From Salvia splendens (taxonomy: Eukaryota > Streptophyta > Magnoliopsida > Lamiales > Lamiaceae): a DNA stretch of 64,000 nt. Below are positions 9,499 through 19,822 of this stretch, in pieces. The DNA is taken from NCBI RefSeq assembly GCF_004379255.2, contig NC_056033.1:7482172-7546171 (forward strand), given 5' to 3'. The position numbers and the translations under genes were made by a program. Each line of letters begins with the position of its first letter. Positions within the stretch are counted from its first letter, which is position 1. The notes beneath the pieces are model-generated. The model was not told the origin of the DNA, searched no databases, and was given only the letters and a program-made list of their open reading frames with translations.

Positions 9499-9861
9499 TG
9501 ATACGATCATATCTATCATATCTCTTAGGATCTTCTAATTATTTAGTTTTCCCTTATTCACCATATCTTTCCCATATTTGTTTAGATATTTGTTTCTTAT
9601 TCATTAAGTTAGAGTAGTAGTATTCTAGTATTATAAATAGGAGAACTTGTTATCATTCTAATCATTCAATGAATATATTATTTTCCACAAACTTGTCTTG
9701 AGTAACAAGAATATCATATTTCGTTTCCAAATTGTTGTTCATCGGAGAACGTCCGAAAATCAGCAATTCGTGAGCTTTCCTTCGAGCACGTCGAAGGTTC
9801 GATCACCTTATCTCTCCGAGAAGTTAGCCATCCGGCCTCGTTACGGAGAACGTCCGTAACA
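9499..9861 (+). repeat. 3' LTR (363 bp)
   Basis: Copy of 7443-7805 with a few substitutions, followed directly by the target duplication GATTT. Confidence 0.92.
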
Positions 9862-10075
9862 GATTTGTTTTCATATTTAACATGAAAACAAATATTTGAA
9901 GATGTGTAGACGACGACGACGACCCAGCCTCGTTTGCCCTTTCGACCACGTAATGTATTATGTATATATAGATATCTTCACTGTTTGGAAATTGTTTTTT
10001 CAAAATTTTATCAGTTATTTAAAATTTCTAACAATCCCAAATCATGATTTAAGATATAGTGACACGTAAGTACTG

Positions 10076-10296
10076 CTACCTCTGTTCTGCGGTAGTTGAT
10101 CCATTTCTTTTTCTACATTCATTTTAGAAAAATGATAATAAATAGTTAAAGTAAGAGAGAGAATAATGTAGATAAAACGCTTCTCTACATTATTCTCTCT
10201 CTTACTTTAATTTTTCTCCACTTTAACTATTTATTATTATTTTTTCAAAACGAGTGCAGAAAATGAAATGACTCAATTATCGTGGAACGAAGGGAG
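10076..10296. mobile_element. Stowaway-like MITE with a strong central hairpin
   Basis: The ends pair imperfectly (CTACCTCTGTTCTGCGG against inverted CTCCCTTCGTTCCACG, about 17 of 24 bases over the terminus) and TA follows the right end. Inside, AAAGTAAGAGAGAGAATAATG (from 10149) is repeated inverted after an 11-base loop (to about 10210), a nearly perfect 26-bp stem. The whole element is a nested inverted repeat. Confidence 0.65.
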
Positions 10297-10430
10297 TAGT
10301 ATTCTTTGCATAATTTTAAATACTAGCAAATTTGATATATATCGTATTTAGATGTTTCGCACAACAATTTGGTCGGGAAACTCCCACAACCTTGCCCTAT
10401 ATAGTCCAATAAGATTTGAATAACCACCCT

Positions 10431-11372
10431 GCAAAGAAAACCATCACTGGTCAAGAAGCTTGACGAAATTCTCGGTGCCTTCAGTAATTTTAGTTGTGAT
10501 TATTATGGTAATTGTCATGCTAGTGTTTATAAATAAACGTAAACAGAAGAAATCACCACTTCCCACTGATGTTTCACCGATGGTTGAATATAGAAGAGTT
10601 TCTTACATAGAACTAGAGCGTGGAACATGTTGTTTTAATGGAGAGGAAGTTTTGGCTCTCTACTTGAAGCAACACTTTCTAATGGATTAAAAGTTGATAT
10701 GAAAGTTTTCAACTTGGATTTACAAGGAGCTTTGATACTGAAACAGAGATAATGGGGAGCATTCGACACAAAAACATAGTTCGAGTTATTGGGTGTTGTA
10801 GTAAACCGGAGTTTAGAGCTCTGGTTCTCACATACATGCCTTGGATAAGTTGTTATATTCTCCCACATATTGTCTAAATCTTATACTACAAAGACTGAAG
10901 ATAGCAGCAGATATTGCAGTAGCCTTAGAATATCTTTTCACTGTGGCCATATCATTCACAATTTTTCATTGTGATGATGTGAAGCCAAGCAATGTTTTGC
11001 TCGATCAAGATATGGTCGCTCATCTTAGTGATTTTGGCATTCGGAAACTCTTTAGACTCTCTGGAAGCTTTCATCCAAACACAAACATTGGCAACCATCG
11101 GTTATGCAGCGCCAGGTGATGCATAATGCTCATAGTATTTTTTTAAATATCAGTGTTTTATTTGATCCTAATTAAGCATGTGGTGAAATTAGAGTTGGGA
11201 AAGGAAGGGAAAGTGTCAACAAATGGAGATGTCCACAGTTTCAGGATAATGTTGCTCGAGATTTTTACAGGAAAGAAGCCGTTTCACCTCACGAAAGAAT
11301 CAACATGATTGAAACAGCGGCTGCTCTACGTACAGAGGATCTATGCAACAATGGTAACTGAAAGGCGTCGTC
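10431..11372 (+). pseudogene. LRR receptor-like kinase fragment (decayed)
   Basis: Pieces of one receptor kinase occur in order but in shifting frames: a membrane segment (VPSVILVVIIMVIVMLVFI) followed by basic residues; a juxtamembrane part (YRRVSYIELERGT); a P-loop remnant GSFGSLLEATLSNGLKV with VDMKVFNLD (catalytic Lys kept); TEIMGSIRHKNIVRVIGCCS; a catalytic loop with an extra residue (HCDDVKPSNVLLDQDMVAHL); SDFG; ATIGYAAPG; and KVSTNGDV with LLEIFTGKKP. These are hallmarks of the XII-type LRR kinases (EFR/Xa21 group). The leucine-rich repeat ectodomain and the kinase C-lobe end are missing, and at least three frameshifts are present. It is a dead 3' fragment. Confidence 0.85.
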
Positions 11373-12765
11373 TACGCTATGATTTTATTGTAAGCATTCG
11401 CAATGGTGGGATATGATGCTTTAGTTCAGTGTTTGCTCTTGAATTTTCTATAGCAAAACTCATAATGTATAAAGATATACGGAGAAAAAGTACAAGCAAC
11501 AATAGGTCTAATGTGTGTTAATCTTGAAATAAACTTTTTAGTTTCCAACAGCTTCTTGATGATTATCACACAAAAGAAGAAACGCCTTGATTTTGTTTTT
11601 ATTTTCAAGATGGTATTTAGTGGTGAGTAATTAGTTGTACTACTCGTTTTTAAAATGAAGGATTTTATTTTATTTTTGAAAAAAAAAAAAGAAGCAACAA
11701 GCATGTTAATTAAAGGGCTTGTCGTTGATAATAAAGTAGAGTTTCCATGAAAGCTCACCACCTAATTAGGTGGTCATATTTGGCAAGTTGGCATTTCTAT
11801 TTGTTTAATTTGAATCAAAGACTTCATAATTAGTCAGCATATAATGACAAAATGTGTAGACAAATATTTTAAGTCAACGTTTAATTGAGTATAATGATGA
11901 TGTGAACAGAAAACGAAAGAGAAAATTGTGTATACATTGAAAAATTATCTAGCTAGTTAATTATATATGTCTGTTAGTACTTGCTCGTCTATTCTACCTC
12001 CAAAAAGTTTATTTATCATCGATATTTACTATATTTGAAAATTGGGGTTTTGTGGGAAACTAATATGACAAGTTAAAATTCGAATCCAAATTCAGGTTTT
12101 ATATGACATGTTTGCAATTTTCTTGTACCCTTACAAATTATAAAGATGAAGTTAGAAAGAGAATACAGATTTAGATCTGAATCTTAACTCGTCACACACC
12201 AAAGAAAGAAGTGGTCCCTTTTACAAATTTAGAATTGAATCTTAACTCAATTGGTAGGTTTTTAAAGTGAAAAATTGGAAGCACAAACCACATACAATTG
12301 ATATAGTTCTAAACATTAAATTAAATTACACCAAATAATCTTGTACTTATTTATTAACTTTATCGATACTGTCTGAACAAACCCATATTGATAAGAATAA
12401 TAATAATAGTAATATTCAATTCACAAGATAATAAAATACAAAATGAGACGACCTCATATAAGTGCGTTGAATTAAGAGCGGACTTGGTCCTCACATATGC
12501 ATATTTGGGTGATAATCAAAATCCATTTCCAATTACTTCATTCAAAAATAAAACAAAATACTAGTAGTAAGTAAGTAAGTACTATATTGTAATGAAGAAG
12601 TAAAAAGAGGACCGTTGCAAAAATTTATACTATTCCTAACATAGACGCTTGCTAATTTTGAACATGACATGAAAAATGTACGAAATTAATGGATCATTTA
12701 TTATCAAGTCTTTTTATGTTCATGTTTTATAATGTTGACATGATATGTTGTGTCATGCGAATTAA

Positions 12766-12987
12766 ATAGTATTCCCTATGATGTCCTTTAAAAATAGAAG
12801 AAAAAAAATATTTTTAGTTCGTCTTCTAAAGATAGAAACTCCCTTTTAGGAAATTTCTTTCATCTAATGATTTGGGACCTATTTTCCAATAACACATTTT
12901 CTTTTTATCTATCTCTTATTTTACCAATTTACATTAAACCTCTGTCTTTTCGAAAGTTTATAATTTTAGGGACAAAGGGCCAGGAGT
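12766..12987. mobile_element. Degenerate MITE (possible)
   Basis: Left end TATTCCCTATGATGTCCTTT and right end AGGGACAAAGGGCCAGGAGTA are loosely inverted copies, with TAAAAATAG and TATAATTTTAG just inside. The spacing (about 220 bp) fits the other MITEs here. The termini are too diverged to be sure. Confidence 0.35.
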
Positions 12988-13152
12988 ATTACTATTATGC
13001 CATGTACTGTTGTATTTGAATGAGGTGTGTCATGTTCATGTTCGTATCAAGGGTTTCCTTATTGCGTTGTGTTCGAGTTTAGCTTCGCATTGCATCAATG
13101 CAGTAACGACCCAAATAACTTACAAATTATATTAACATCAAAAAGTCAAAGA

Positions 13153-13314
13153 AAGCTAGTCTAATTGTGATTAATAAATAAACTTACATGCGTGTATAGA
13201 TATTTGCCGGGTAATTAAAGGAAATATTTTATCAAGCTAGTCTAATTGTGATTAATAAATAAACTTACATGCGTGTATAGATATTTGCCGGGTAATTAAA
13301 GGAAATATTTTATC
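13153..13314. repeat. 81-bp perfect tandem duplication
   Basis: Two direct copies starting AAGCTAGTCTAATTGTG (13153 and 13234) and ending ATATTTTATC, with no difference seen. Non-coding; the identity implies a recent event or an assembly duplicate. Confidence 0.9.
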
Positions 13315-13680
13315 TACGATACAGACGTCTAACACCTCTAACTTTCCCCCACCACAAATTTATCTATAGTTATATTCTTTGACAAATTAGCGGTAAACAT
13401 TTAACTTTATTTTCAATATGGTCTTTCGCTTTATTTTATTTTTCTATTGAAGTAGTAAGCTGTAAGTCAGAGTAATATATAGCTAGGCTCACTTAGAAAC
13501 AAATTAAGATAACTAATTCGTGGATGGAAAAAGTTACAAAGATTTAGTTATATCATGCAAAATTGTCTCATAGATTAACTTGACCACTTTACAAATTGAT
13601 TGGTAATTAATTTGTACTTACTCAGACACACAAAAGTAATTTCCACAAAACTATGGGTTTAAATAACTAATTTGGAAATG

Positions 13681-14526
13681 TGATACTGAGTCCTTTAGTT
13701 TAGATATATTTTATCTTCCATATCTTTTGTTTAGTTATCTTTTGATTCATAGTATCTTTTCGTATCTTGTTTTCTTGTTCCCTAAGCTAGTATTCTAGTA
13801 TTATAAATAGGGCTACTTTGTTATCGTTTTATTCATTCAATCAATATATGAAATTATCGTTCTTTTGGCTTAATTGAGTTGCAAACAAGAAACATCTCCT
13901 AAGGTTGCCGACGAGGCTGATCTCGCGCTCAACCGCCCCTTTTTTGCCGTCCAAGTCACGACCCAACGTTAGGCGCTCGACAACGACGACATCTCGTTTC
14001 TTGATTTTGTGTGGAAATCGACGTTAAGGATTTAGGTCCTTAACAACTGGTGCTTTCATTGATCCAGGAGGAGATGCCTCGCCAGAGCTTCTGCTTTCAA
14101 CTCTCTCTGTTGCTTCGTGGTTCCCACCTTGAGGACAAGGTGGATTTTAACTGTGGGGGAGTTGATACGAGTCCTTTAGTTTAGATATATTTTATCTTCC
14201 ATATCTTTTGTTTAGTTATCTTTTGATTCATAGTATCTTTTTGTATTTTGTTTTCTTGTTCCCTAAGCTAGTATTCTAGTATTATAAATAGGGCTACGTT
14301 GTTATCGTTTTATTCATTCAATCACTATATGAAATTATCGTTCTTTTGGCTCAATTGAGTTGCAAACAAGAAACATCTCCTAAGGTTGCCGACGAGGCTG
14401 ATCTCGCGCTCAACCGCCCCTTTTTTGCCGTCCAAGTCACGACCCAACGTTAGGCGCTCGACAACGACGACATCTCGTTTCTTGATTTTGTGTGGAAATC
14501 GACGTTAAGGATTTAGGTCCTTAACA
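13681..14526 (+). mobile_element. Miniature LTR retrotransposon (TRIM-like), internal-deletion derivative
   Basis: Two LTRs of 365 and 364 bp (13681-14045, 14163-14526; TGATAC...CCTTAACA) flank an interior of only 117 bp. The interior has the primer-binding site (TGGTGCTTTCAT at 14048), then coding remnant reading DPGGDASPELLLSTL and ending WFPP-stop, then the polypurine tract. That remnant matches the last codons of the 508-residue ORF at 7942-9468 at about 87% of bases. The LTRs contain a TATAAATAGGGC box but otherwise differ from those of the 7.4-kb element. Target duplication is AAATG (13676-13680, 14528-14532), with one extra A after the right LTR. Confidence 0.88.
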
Positions 14527-14810
14527 AAAATGTTAATTATGCTAACTTTGGCCCACAAAAGAAATTGCCATCGAACTTCCTTGCTTATGTCATGCATGCC
14601 TACGTCATCATCAAGACACCTATATTTATATAAATCATTGGTTAAACATCCACGTATAATTTTACAATTTAGGCAAAGAAATTCGCCGTGAAATAATTGC
14701 ATACATATCCAAAGGTGATAGTTTTTTCAACTGAATTTATATATCGCTTGCGGGGCATATCATAACCCTAAATTATTTCACATATATTTATCTCTCTTCT
14801 TAACTCCTCC

Positions 14811-14818
14811 TATATAAA
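14811..14818 (+). promoter_or_regulatory. TATA box of the 14959 C2 gene
   Basis: TATATAAA lies 141 bp upstream of the ATG. A CT-rich leader with CTTCACCTCCTCC follows. The miniature LTR element ends 284 bp upstream of it. Confidence 0.6.
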
Positions 14819-14958
14819 CACCAAAAATAAATACAAAGATCATCACACTTTCTCCCCTCGCGTGCTTTCCTCGTTGATCATCACATTCAACTAACCCCTT
14901 TTAATTTACTTCACCTCCTCCTATACATAAACTGAGAAACCCTCAATTATTTTTCAAA

Positions 14959-15429
14959 ATGGAATGCCGTACATTCGAGATAACCCTAATCTCCGCCAAC
15001 AACCTGGAGAAGCTGACGTGGCTGCTGCGGATGAAGGTCTACGCCACGATCTCGATCTGCGGCGCCACGGAGGTCCAGAGGCGGACGCCGACGGACCGGC
15101 ACGGCGGCTCCAATCCGGCTTGGAACTTCACGGCGAGGTACAACCTGAACGAGCAGATGGTACAACACTTCAACACCATGCTTGTCGTGAAGCTCTTCAG
15201 CCGGAGGCGCCTCGCCTGCGACCTCTACGTCGGAGAGGTTCACACCTCGCTCAAGGAGCTCTTCGACGTCGCGGCCGCCGCCTGTGGCAGCGCGGTTCTG
15301 ACCTTACCGGTGCAGATCGGGAGTGCTAATTCGCAGGGGGCGGTTAGGTTTTCGTATCGATTTGGGGAGAGTGTTTCCATTGATAAGATGCTGTTGGCTG
15401 AGAGCCTTGCAGGCTGGTCGCAGTGCTAA
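14959..15429 (+). CDS. C2-domain protein, SRC2-like, divergent
   Basis: A single-exon protein of 156 residues with an N-terminal C2 domain: MECRTFEITLISANNLEKL, then MKVYATISICG, TPTDRHGGSNPAWNFTARYNL, VVKLFSRRRLACDLYVGEV and TSLKELFDVA. The order of blocks equals that of the 6291 gene, but identity is low, and the loop has TDRHGGSNP where the neighbour has TDRDGETNP, replacing two acidic residues; calcium binding may therefore be weakened (inference). The C-terminus is short and lacks the SRC2 tail. The coding sequence is GC-rich against an AT-rich background. A putative membrane-associated C2 protein; function not known from sequence. Confidence 0.85.
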   Translation: MECRTFEITLISANNLEKLTWLLRMKVYATISICGATEVQRRTPTDRHGGSNPAWNFTARYNLNEQMVQHFNTMLVVKLFSRRRLACDLYVGEVHTSLKELFDVAAAACGSAVLTLPVQIGSANSQGAVRFSYRFGESVSIDKMLLAESLAGWSQC

Positions 15430-16334
15430 TACTTTCTTCCCTTTTTTTTTCCTTTGATTTTGTTTGTTTTTTTTGTTTTTTGTTTTTGTATATATATGTG
15501 TGTGTGCACCAATACAGATCTTGGATATGTCTATTTCACTGAGATAGCGCCTAGATCGTTATGCCTTTTGTGTGGATCGGAACTTACCTGACAAGGAATA
15601 TCGCTACTTTACGACAGTTATAGTTAGGACTGCTTTTTAATGGTGGAGTTTGAATCTTAAATTTCTCTGTTACATACTGAAGTCACACTATTTGATAATT
15701 AATGTTGTGTGTTTCTCATGTTGATTTCTTGTGTTAAATTAAAATTATGGGTAATATCATTTGGTTGACCAAAGATGGGATTTATATGAATAAATTAGGT
15801 GAGAATAAAAAGACAGGCAAATGGATTGACAAGAACAGGTATCGCATACGTCTTAGCTAACAGTTAATCATAGAGTATTGTTTTCTTCCTGTTGTTTTTA
15901 TAAATTTATTTACATGTTGGAGTTAAGTTATACATGTTGTAGACTTGTAGTTATAAAATATTAATGCCTCCGTTCATTATTAATTGTTCTACTATATCGT
16001 TGAAAATTTTGAAAAATCCGTTTTACGAAACAAAGCAAAATCATTTCCACATCTTTAATTCAATAATTTTCATATACGGTATATATAGTTATTAAGAGGC
16101 TATGTAGTCTGTGAGTTATAAATAGACTTGTCAATTAGACCGGGCTATGACTTATAGATTACCCTTTAATTTGGGTGATAGTGTCTGTTACTAGAGGCCC
16201 AATGAAATTATACATTGTTAAAAGAACAGGGCCCAATGTAAAAAATGCTTATTGTTTTGTTAATTGAACATATATTTTCAGGCCCATCAGAGCTCAATTA
16301 AAGTCTTGTTATGTTTGTAATATTCCTTTCGATA

Positions 16335-16962
16335 AGGGGTGCTTAACCGGTTCTCCGCTTCTCGGCTAACCGAAACCGACCGGTTAATTCAGCTCGGAAC
16401 CGGAATATTCGGTTCCGGTTCCGATATTGGTTCCAAATTTTTTGATAAATCCGGTTCCGGTACCGACCGGTTCCTAACCGGGAATCGGATTAAATTTAAA
16501 TTTAATTTTTAATTTATATTTTATAATTTCATATTAATATAACTTAATATACTATTACTATTATTCAAGTTTCTTAACCCTGTTTTGTAATTTAGGTATT
16601 GACTTATCGATATTTTTATGTGTTGGACTTTTTTAGGTATTTAATTGTTTAAATTTTTAGTTATTGGGTGATGAATATTGTTACTTTGTTAGTTTTTACT
16701 ATTTGACTTATGTTTATTCGTACTTTTAGATATTTAGTTCATGAACTTTTATATTTTTAGATGTTGGATTATTTATTTTTTTGGGATTAGAATTATTTAA
16801 ATTTTTATATGAGTAAAATTTTGAATTAAAATTAGATGATAAGATCGGATCTTCAGTTCCAAGCCGGAACCGGCCGGTTCTTGAATTTAGAAAATTTTGT
16901 TACCGGTTAACTGGTCAACCAGTCCGGTTCTAACCGGAACCGGCCGAATAAGTACCAGGACT
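16335..16962. mobile_element. hAT-like non-autonomous element rich in CCGGTT repeats (possible)
   Basis: Both ends are built from inverted arrays of ACCGGTT/GGAACCGG words (16345-16490 and 16860-16950), separated by AT-rich filler. The outer ends AGGGGTGCTTAACCGG and, inverted, GGTACTTATTCGGCCGG are similar. The composition matches the better-bounded hAT MITE at 48855-49214. No clear 8-bp target duplication was found. Confidence 0.4.
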
Positions 16963-16991
16963 ACTATTAATAGTCTTCCTAGTTAAGGATA

Positions 16992-17182
16992 CTTCCTCCG
17001 TCCCATCGAAGATGACCTTTTTTTTGTCCCAATCAAAATGACATATTACTAAGATTAGAAATACATTTATCTCAATTTTATTCTCTCTCTTACTTTACTC
17101 TCTTCACTTAACACATAAAATAAAACTTCATAAAATCTTTTGCCGCCTATGAAGGGGGTCATCTTCTTTGGGATGGATGGAA
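16992..17182. mobile_element. Stowaway-type MITE
   Basis: 191 bp with ends CTTCCTCCGTCCCATCGAAG and, inverted, TTCCATCCATCCCAAAGAAG, flanked by TA (16990-16991, 17183-17184). The ends pair over about 27 bp (…AAGATGACC). Non-coding. Confidence 0.8.
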
Positions 17183-19822
17183 TACAAGTATAATGCAAAT
17201 TCAAAGATACATAAAAATTAAACCCCATTGCTTTATTTTTCAAAAAATTTATTCCAAATCTCACTTATTTTAGATCGTGCATATTATGAAAAATCATTAC
17301 AAAGTTAAATCAAACAATAAGTGACATAGAATTCGAATTATCTCCATCACACACCGAATTATATAGAACTTAATTTGGACAAAAAGCGTTAGATAGCTAT
17401 CGAAAAGGAAAAAGGAATTGACTTGACATAATATAGTATGATGATGAGTGTGATATATCATTCAATTTGAGGGTCCACTCGTGTCACACTTTTCGAACTC
17501 ATGCTATAACCAAATATCATTACAACTTCTTTTTGTTTGAGATAATATTACAACCTTGCAACCTTATCTTGGTACTCATATCTCTATGTCCAAAATGATG
17601 CTTCACAATGTGTGTATGTGACACATTTTTTAGTAGAAATGTATGTATCCACCTTTTTTATCTCACTGATAAAATAGTCAATTTTTAATGTAAGATTATT
17701 TTCGAAAGAACCTAAATGTGTCCTTTATACGGATTAAGGATGAAGGGACTTAAATCTCTACCACACACTTTTTTCCTTTTTTCTCTGTTGTTAATTTTGT
17801 CGAAATTGTTGGAATTTATCATTAGCTCTTACTCCTAAACTGGCGTAGATGAAGACAAATTGTCAGAGGTAATTGCATGATTCGATGAATTAGAGAATGA
17901 AACGAAGAAACATTGCTGCAAAAAATATTGATAAGAAAATGAAAAATAAGAAGCAAAAGAAAATATGTTTTGACAATAAAAATAAAGCCCATATCTAACA
18001 TTTTTTTTGTTCCTACCTTCTTACTTCTAAAGGTCAGTTGTATCTCAAATAAGGTATCAAGACTGAAATATATGTAATGTCAATTCAAACAATAATTGGA
18101 AGTTAAAATATGTTAATTTGATTAGAGATGGGAGAGTTGAATTAATTAATAAGTCGAGAAGAGTGGAAATGTCCACGGCGCATAGGTGCCCAAACCGAAG
18201 TAGTTAGTTTGTTTTTATCTGTTTGTTTTGAGTTTGAACTTTGAACATTATTTAATGATACAATAGTGGTAATAAACAAGAATTGAAGCCCATAATTTGG
18301 TGCTTGACTTTAACCAAACATGGCCATAATGCAGAAATGATGAGCCAATGAGTAGTACAAAACAATAGTCAAAATTCAAAATAAAAAATAAAATAAAATC
18401 TTTAGTTAGAGGGAAGTGGGATCGATTGAAACTAAACAGAAAAAGAAATTCATGCGCGACCATTAACATTTAATGGTTCAGGCTAATATACAAACAGCAA
18501 AAAGCATAAACAGTTTCAGAGAATGTTCATAAATCATAGGTATATTGTACATGAAAATTGGGCAATGATATGTACCTCACTTTGTGCTTAATTAAAATTA
18601 AAAGGGTAAATTATTAAATAAATCATTAAAGATGATCAAAGTTCGGGTTGTTGCACATTTTTCAAAAATTAAATTATTATGCACGAAGTTTGTAATTTTC
18701 ACAATTATATCAATGATGTGACGTCGATATAAACCTATGAAAATGTTATGGGCCTTATGGCTATGTTAAGAGTATCAATTCCCTTCCTTAAGGTGATACA
18801 TGTTTATATAGTGGGTGGCGTGTTCAAAATTTGATTATTACATAAATTGATTATTACATTATTGTGTGTTTCGTTGAAAAGAAGATGGATGAGATAATTG
18901 CAAAAATTGCAAACTTTGTAATTTAAAATTCAGAATTTAAAAGTGTGAGAGAATTTGGTCAATCTTATGTGCTTTATTTGATAATTTTCATAACTAAAAT
19001 ATACTACTATTGTATAATAGGCAAGGTTCAAACAAGTTAATTTAATTTGAGCATCTACGCTTTTCCAGTTACAATAATTTTATGACAGTAACTTATACTA
19101 CTAGCGTTGGTTCCACGTTTCCAGCAAACTAGATAGGTTCAAAAATATAGTAAAATAAATAAGACATCGAAATTATTCTTTTATACTGAATGAATCTTTG
19201 AATGAAGATCATGATTTAAATATCTACGTAGAATATATAAAAGCTGATCGCGATAAGAAATGTTTAGTTAACATCTTTAACTGTGTATTAAAGAATTATT
19301 AGTTGGATAATGATGGAATCTTAATATGTGAAGACAAATGTACCGTTGTATAAAGCTGACTTGCCCACCCCAAATAATAACTTCACGTTTTCATGTTGCT
19401 CTTTTTATTATCTTTAACTTTTTCACTTTTCATCATCAATGTAACACTCCACATTTACTGGTTTTGCTTTTATTAAACTAACAAATTCTTTAATTCCCAT
19501 TGATTAATTATACCAAAAGCTCCCAACTGTTATACATATAATAATGTCGTTTTATTAAATTTTCTCCCCGTTCATAACCCAAAATTAAATACTACTATTT
19601 TAGCAATTAATAAGATGCAAATTAAAGTAATTTTTTGTTCTATATAGTTGGGATGAAAAAATTATAAATTCAACAATACTCGGAGAATAAGAAATACAAT
19701 AAACAACATATGGAAAAACTTGGCACTTAGCCACAATTCGAAATTACAAAACATTAAATATGTACAATAAAATTCAACAATAGTTAGAAAATTGAGCAAA
19801 ATGCTCTAAGATCCACCATATA

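Larger units (their letters stand above)
7443..9861 (+). mobile_element. Complete non-autonomous LTR retrotransposon with one unknown ORF
   Basis: Two nearly identical 363-bp LTRs (7443-7805, 9499-9861; TGATACGA...CCGTAACA) flank a 1.69-kb interior, with a perfect 5-bp target duplication GATTT (7438-7442, 9862-9866). A primer-binding site starting TGG lies 2 bp inside the left LTR (7808), and a polypurine tract GTGGGGGAGT precedes the right LTR. Each LTR has a TATAAATAG box (7577 and 9633). The interior holds one 508-residue ORF and no reverse transcriptase, RNase H, integrase or CCHC knuckle that I can see, so it must be mobilised by another element. The few LTR differences (for example TTCTCA/TTCCCA) point to a recent insertion. 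Confidence 0.93.
11373..13680. other. Long AT-rich spacer
   Basis: No gene is visible over 2.3 kb. It holds an 81-bp tandem duplication (13153-13314) and a probable degenerate MITE (12766-12987). The 5-bp target site AAATG of the miniature LTR element ends it. Confidence 0.5.
15430..19822. other. Long AT-rich spacer with two transposon remnants
   Basis: No gene is visible over 4.4 kb. Recognised inserts are a hAT-like CCGGTT-rich element (16335-16962) and a Stowaway MITE (16992-17182). A half-element starting GCCTCCGTTCATTATTAATTG near 15965 has no right end. The rest is low-complexity AT-rich sequence. Confidence 0.5.
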
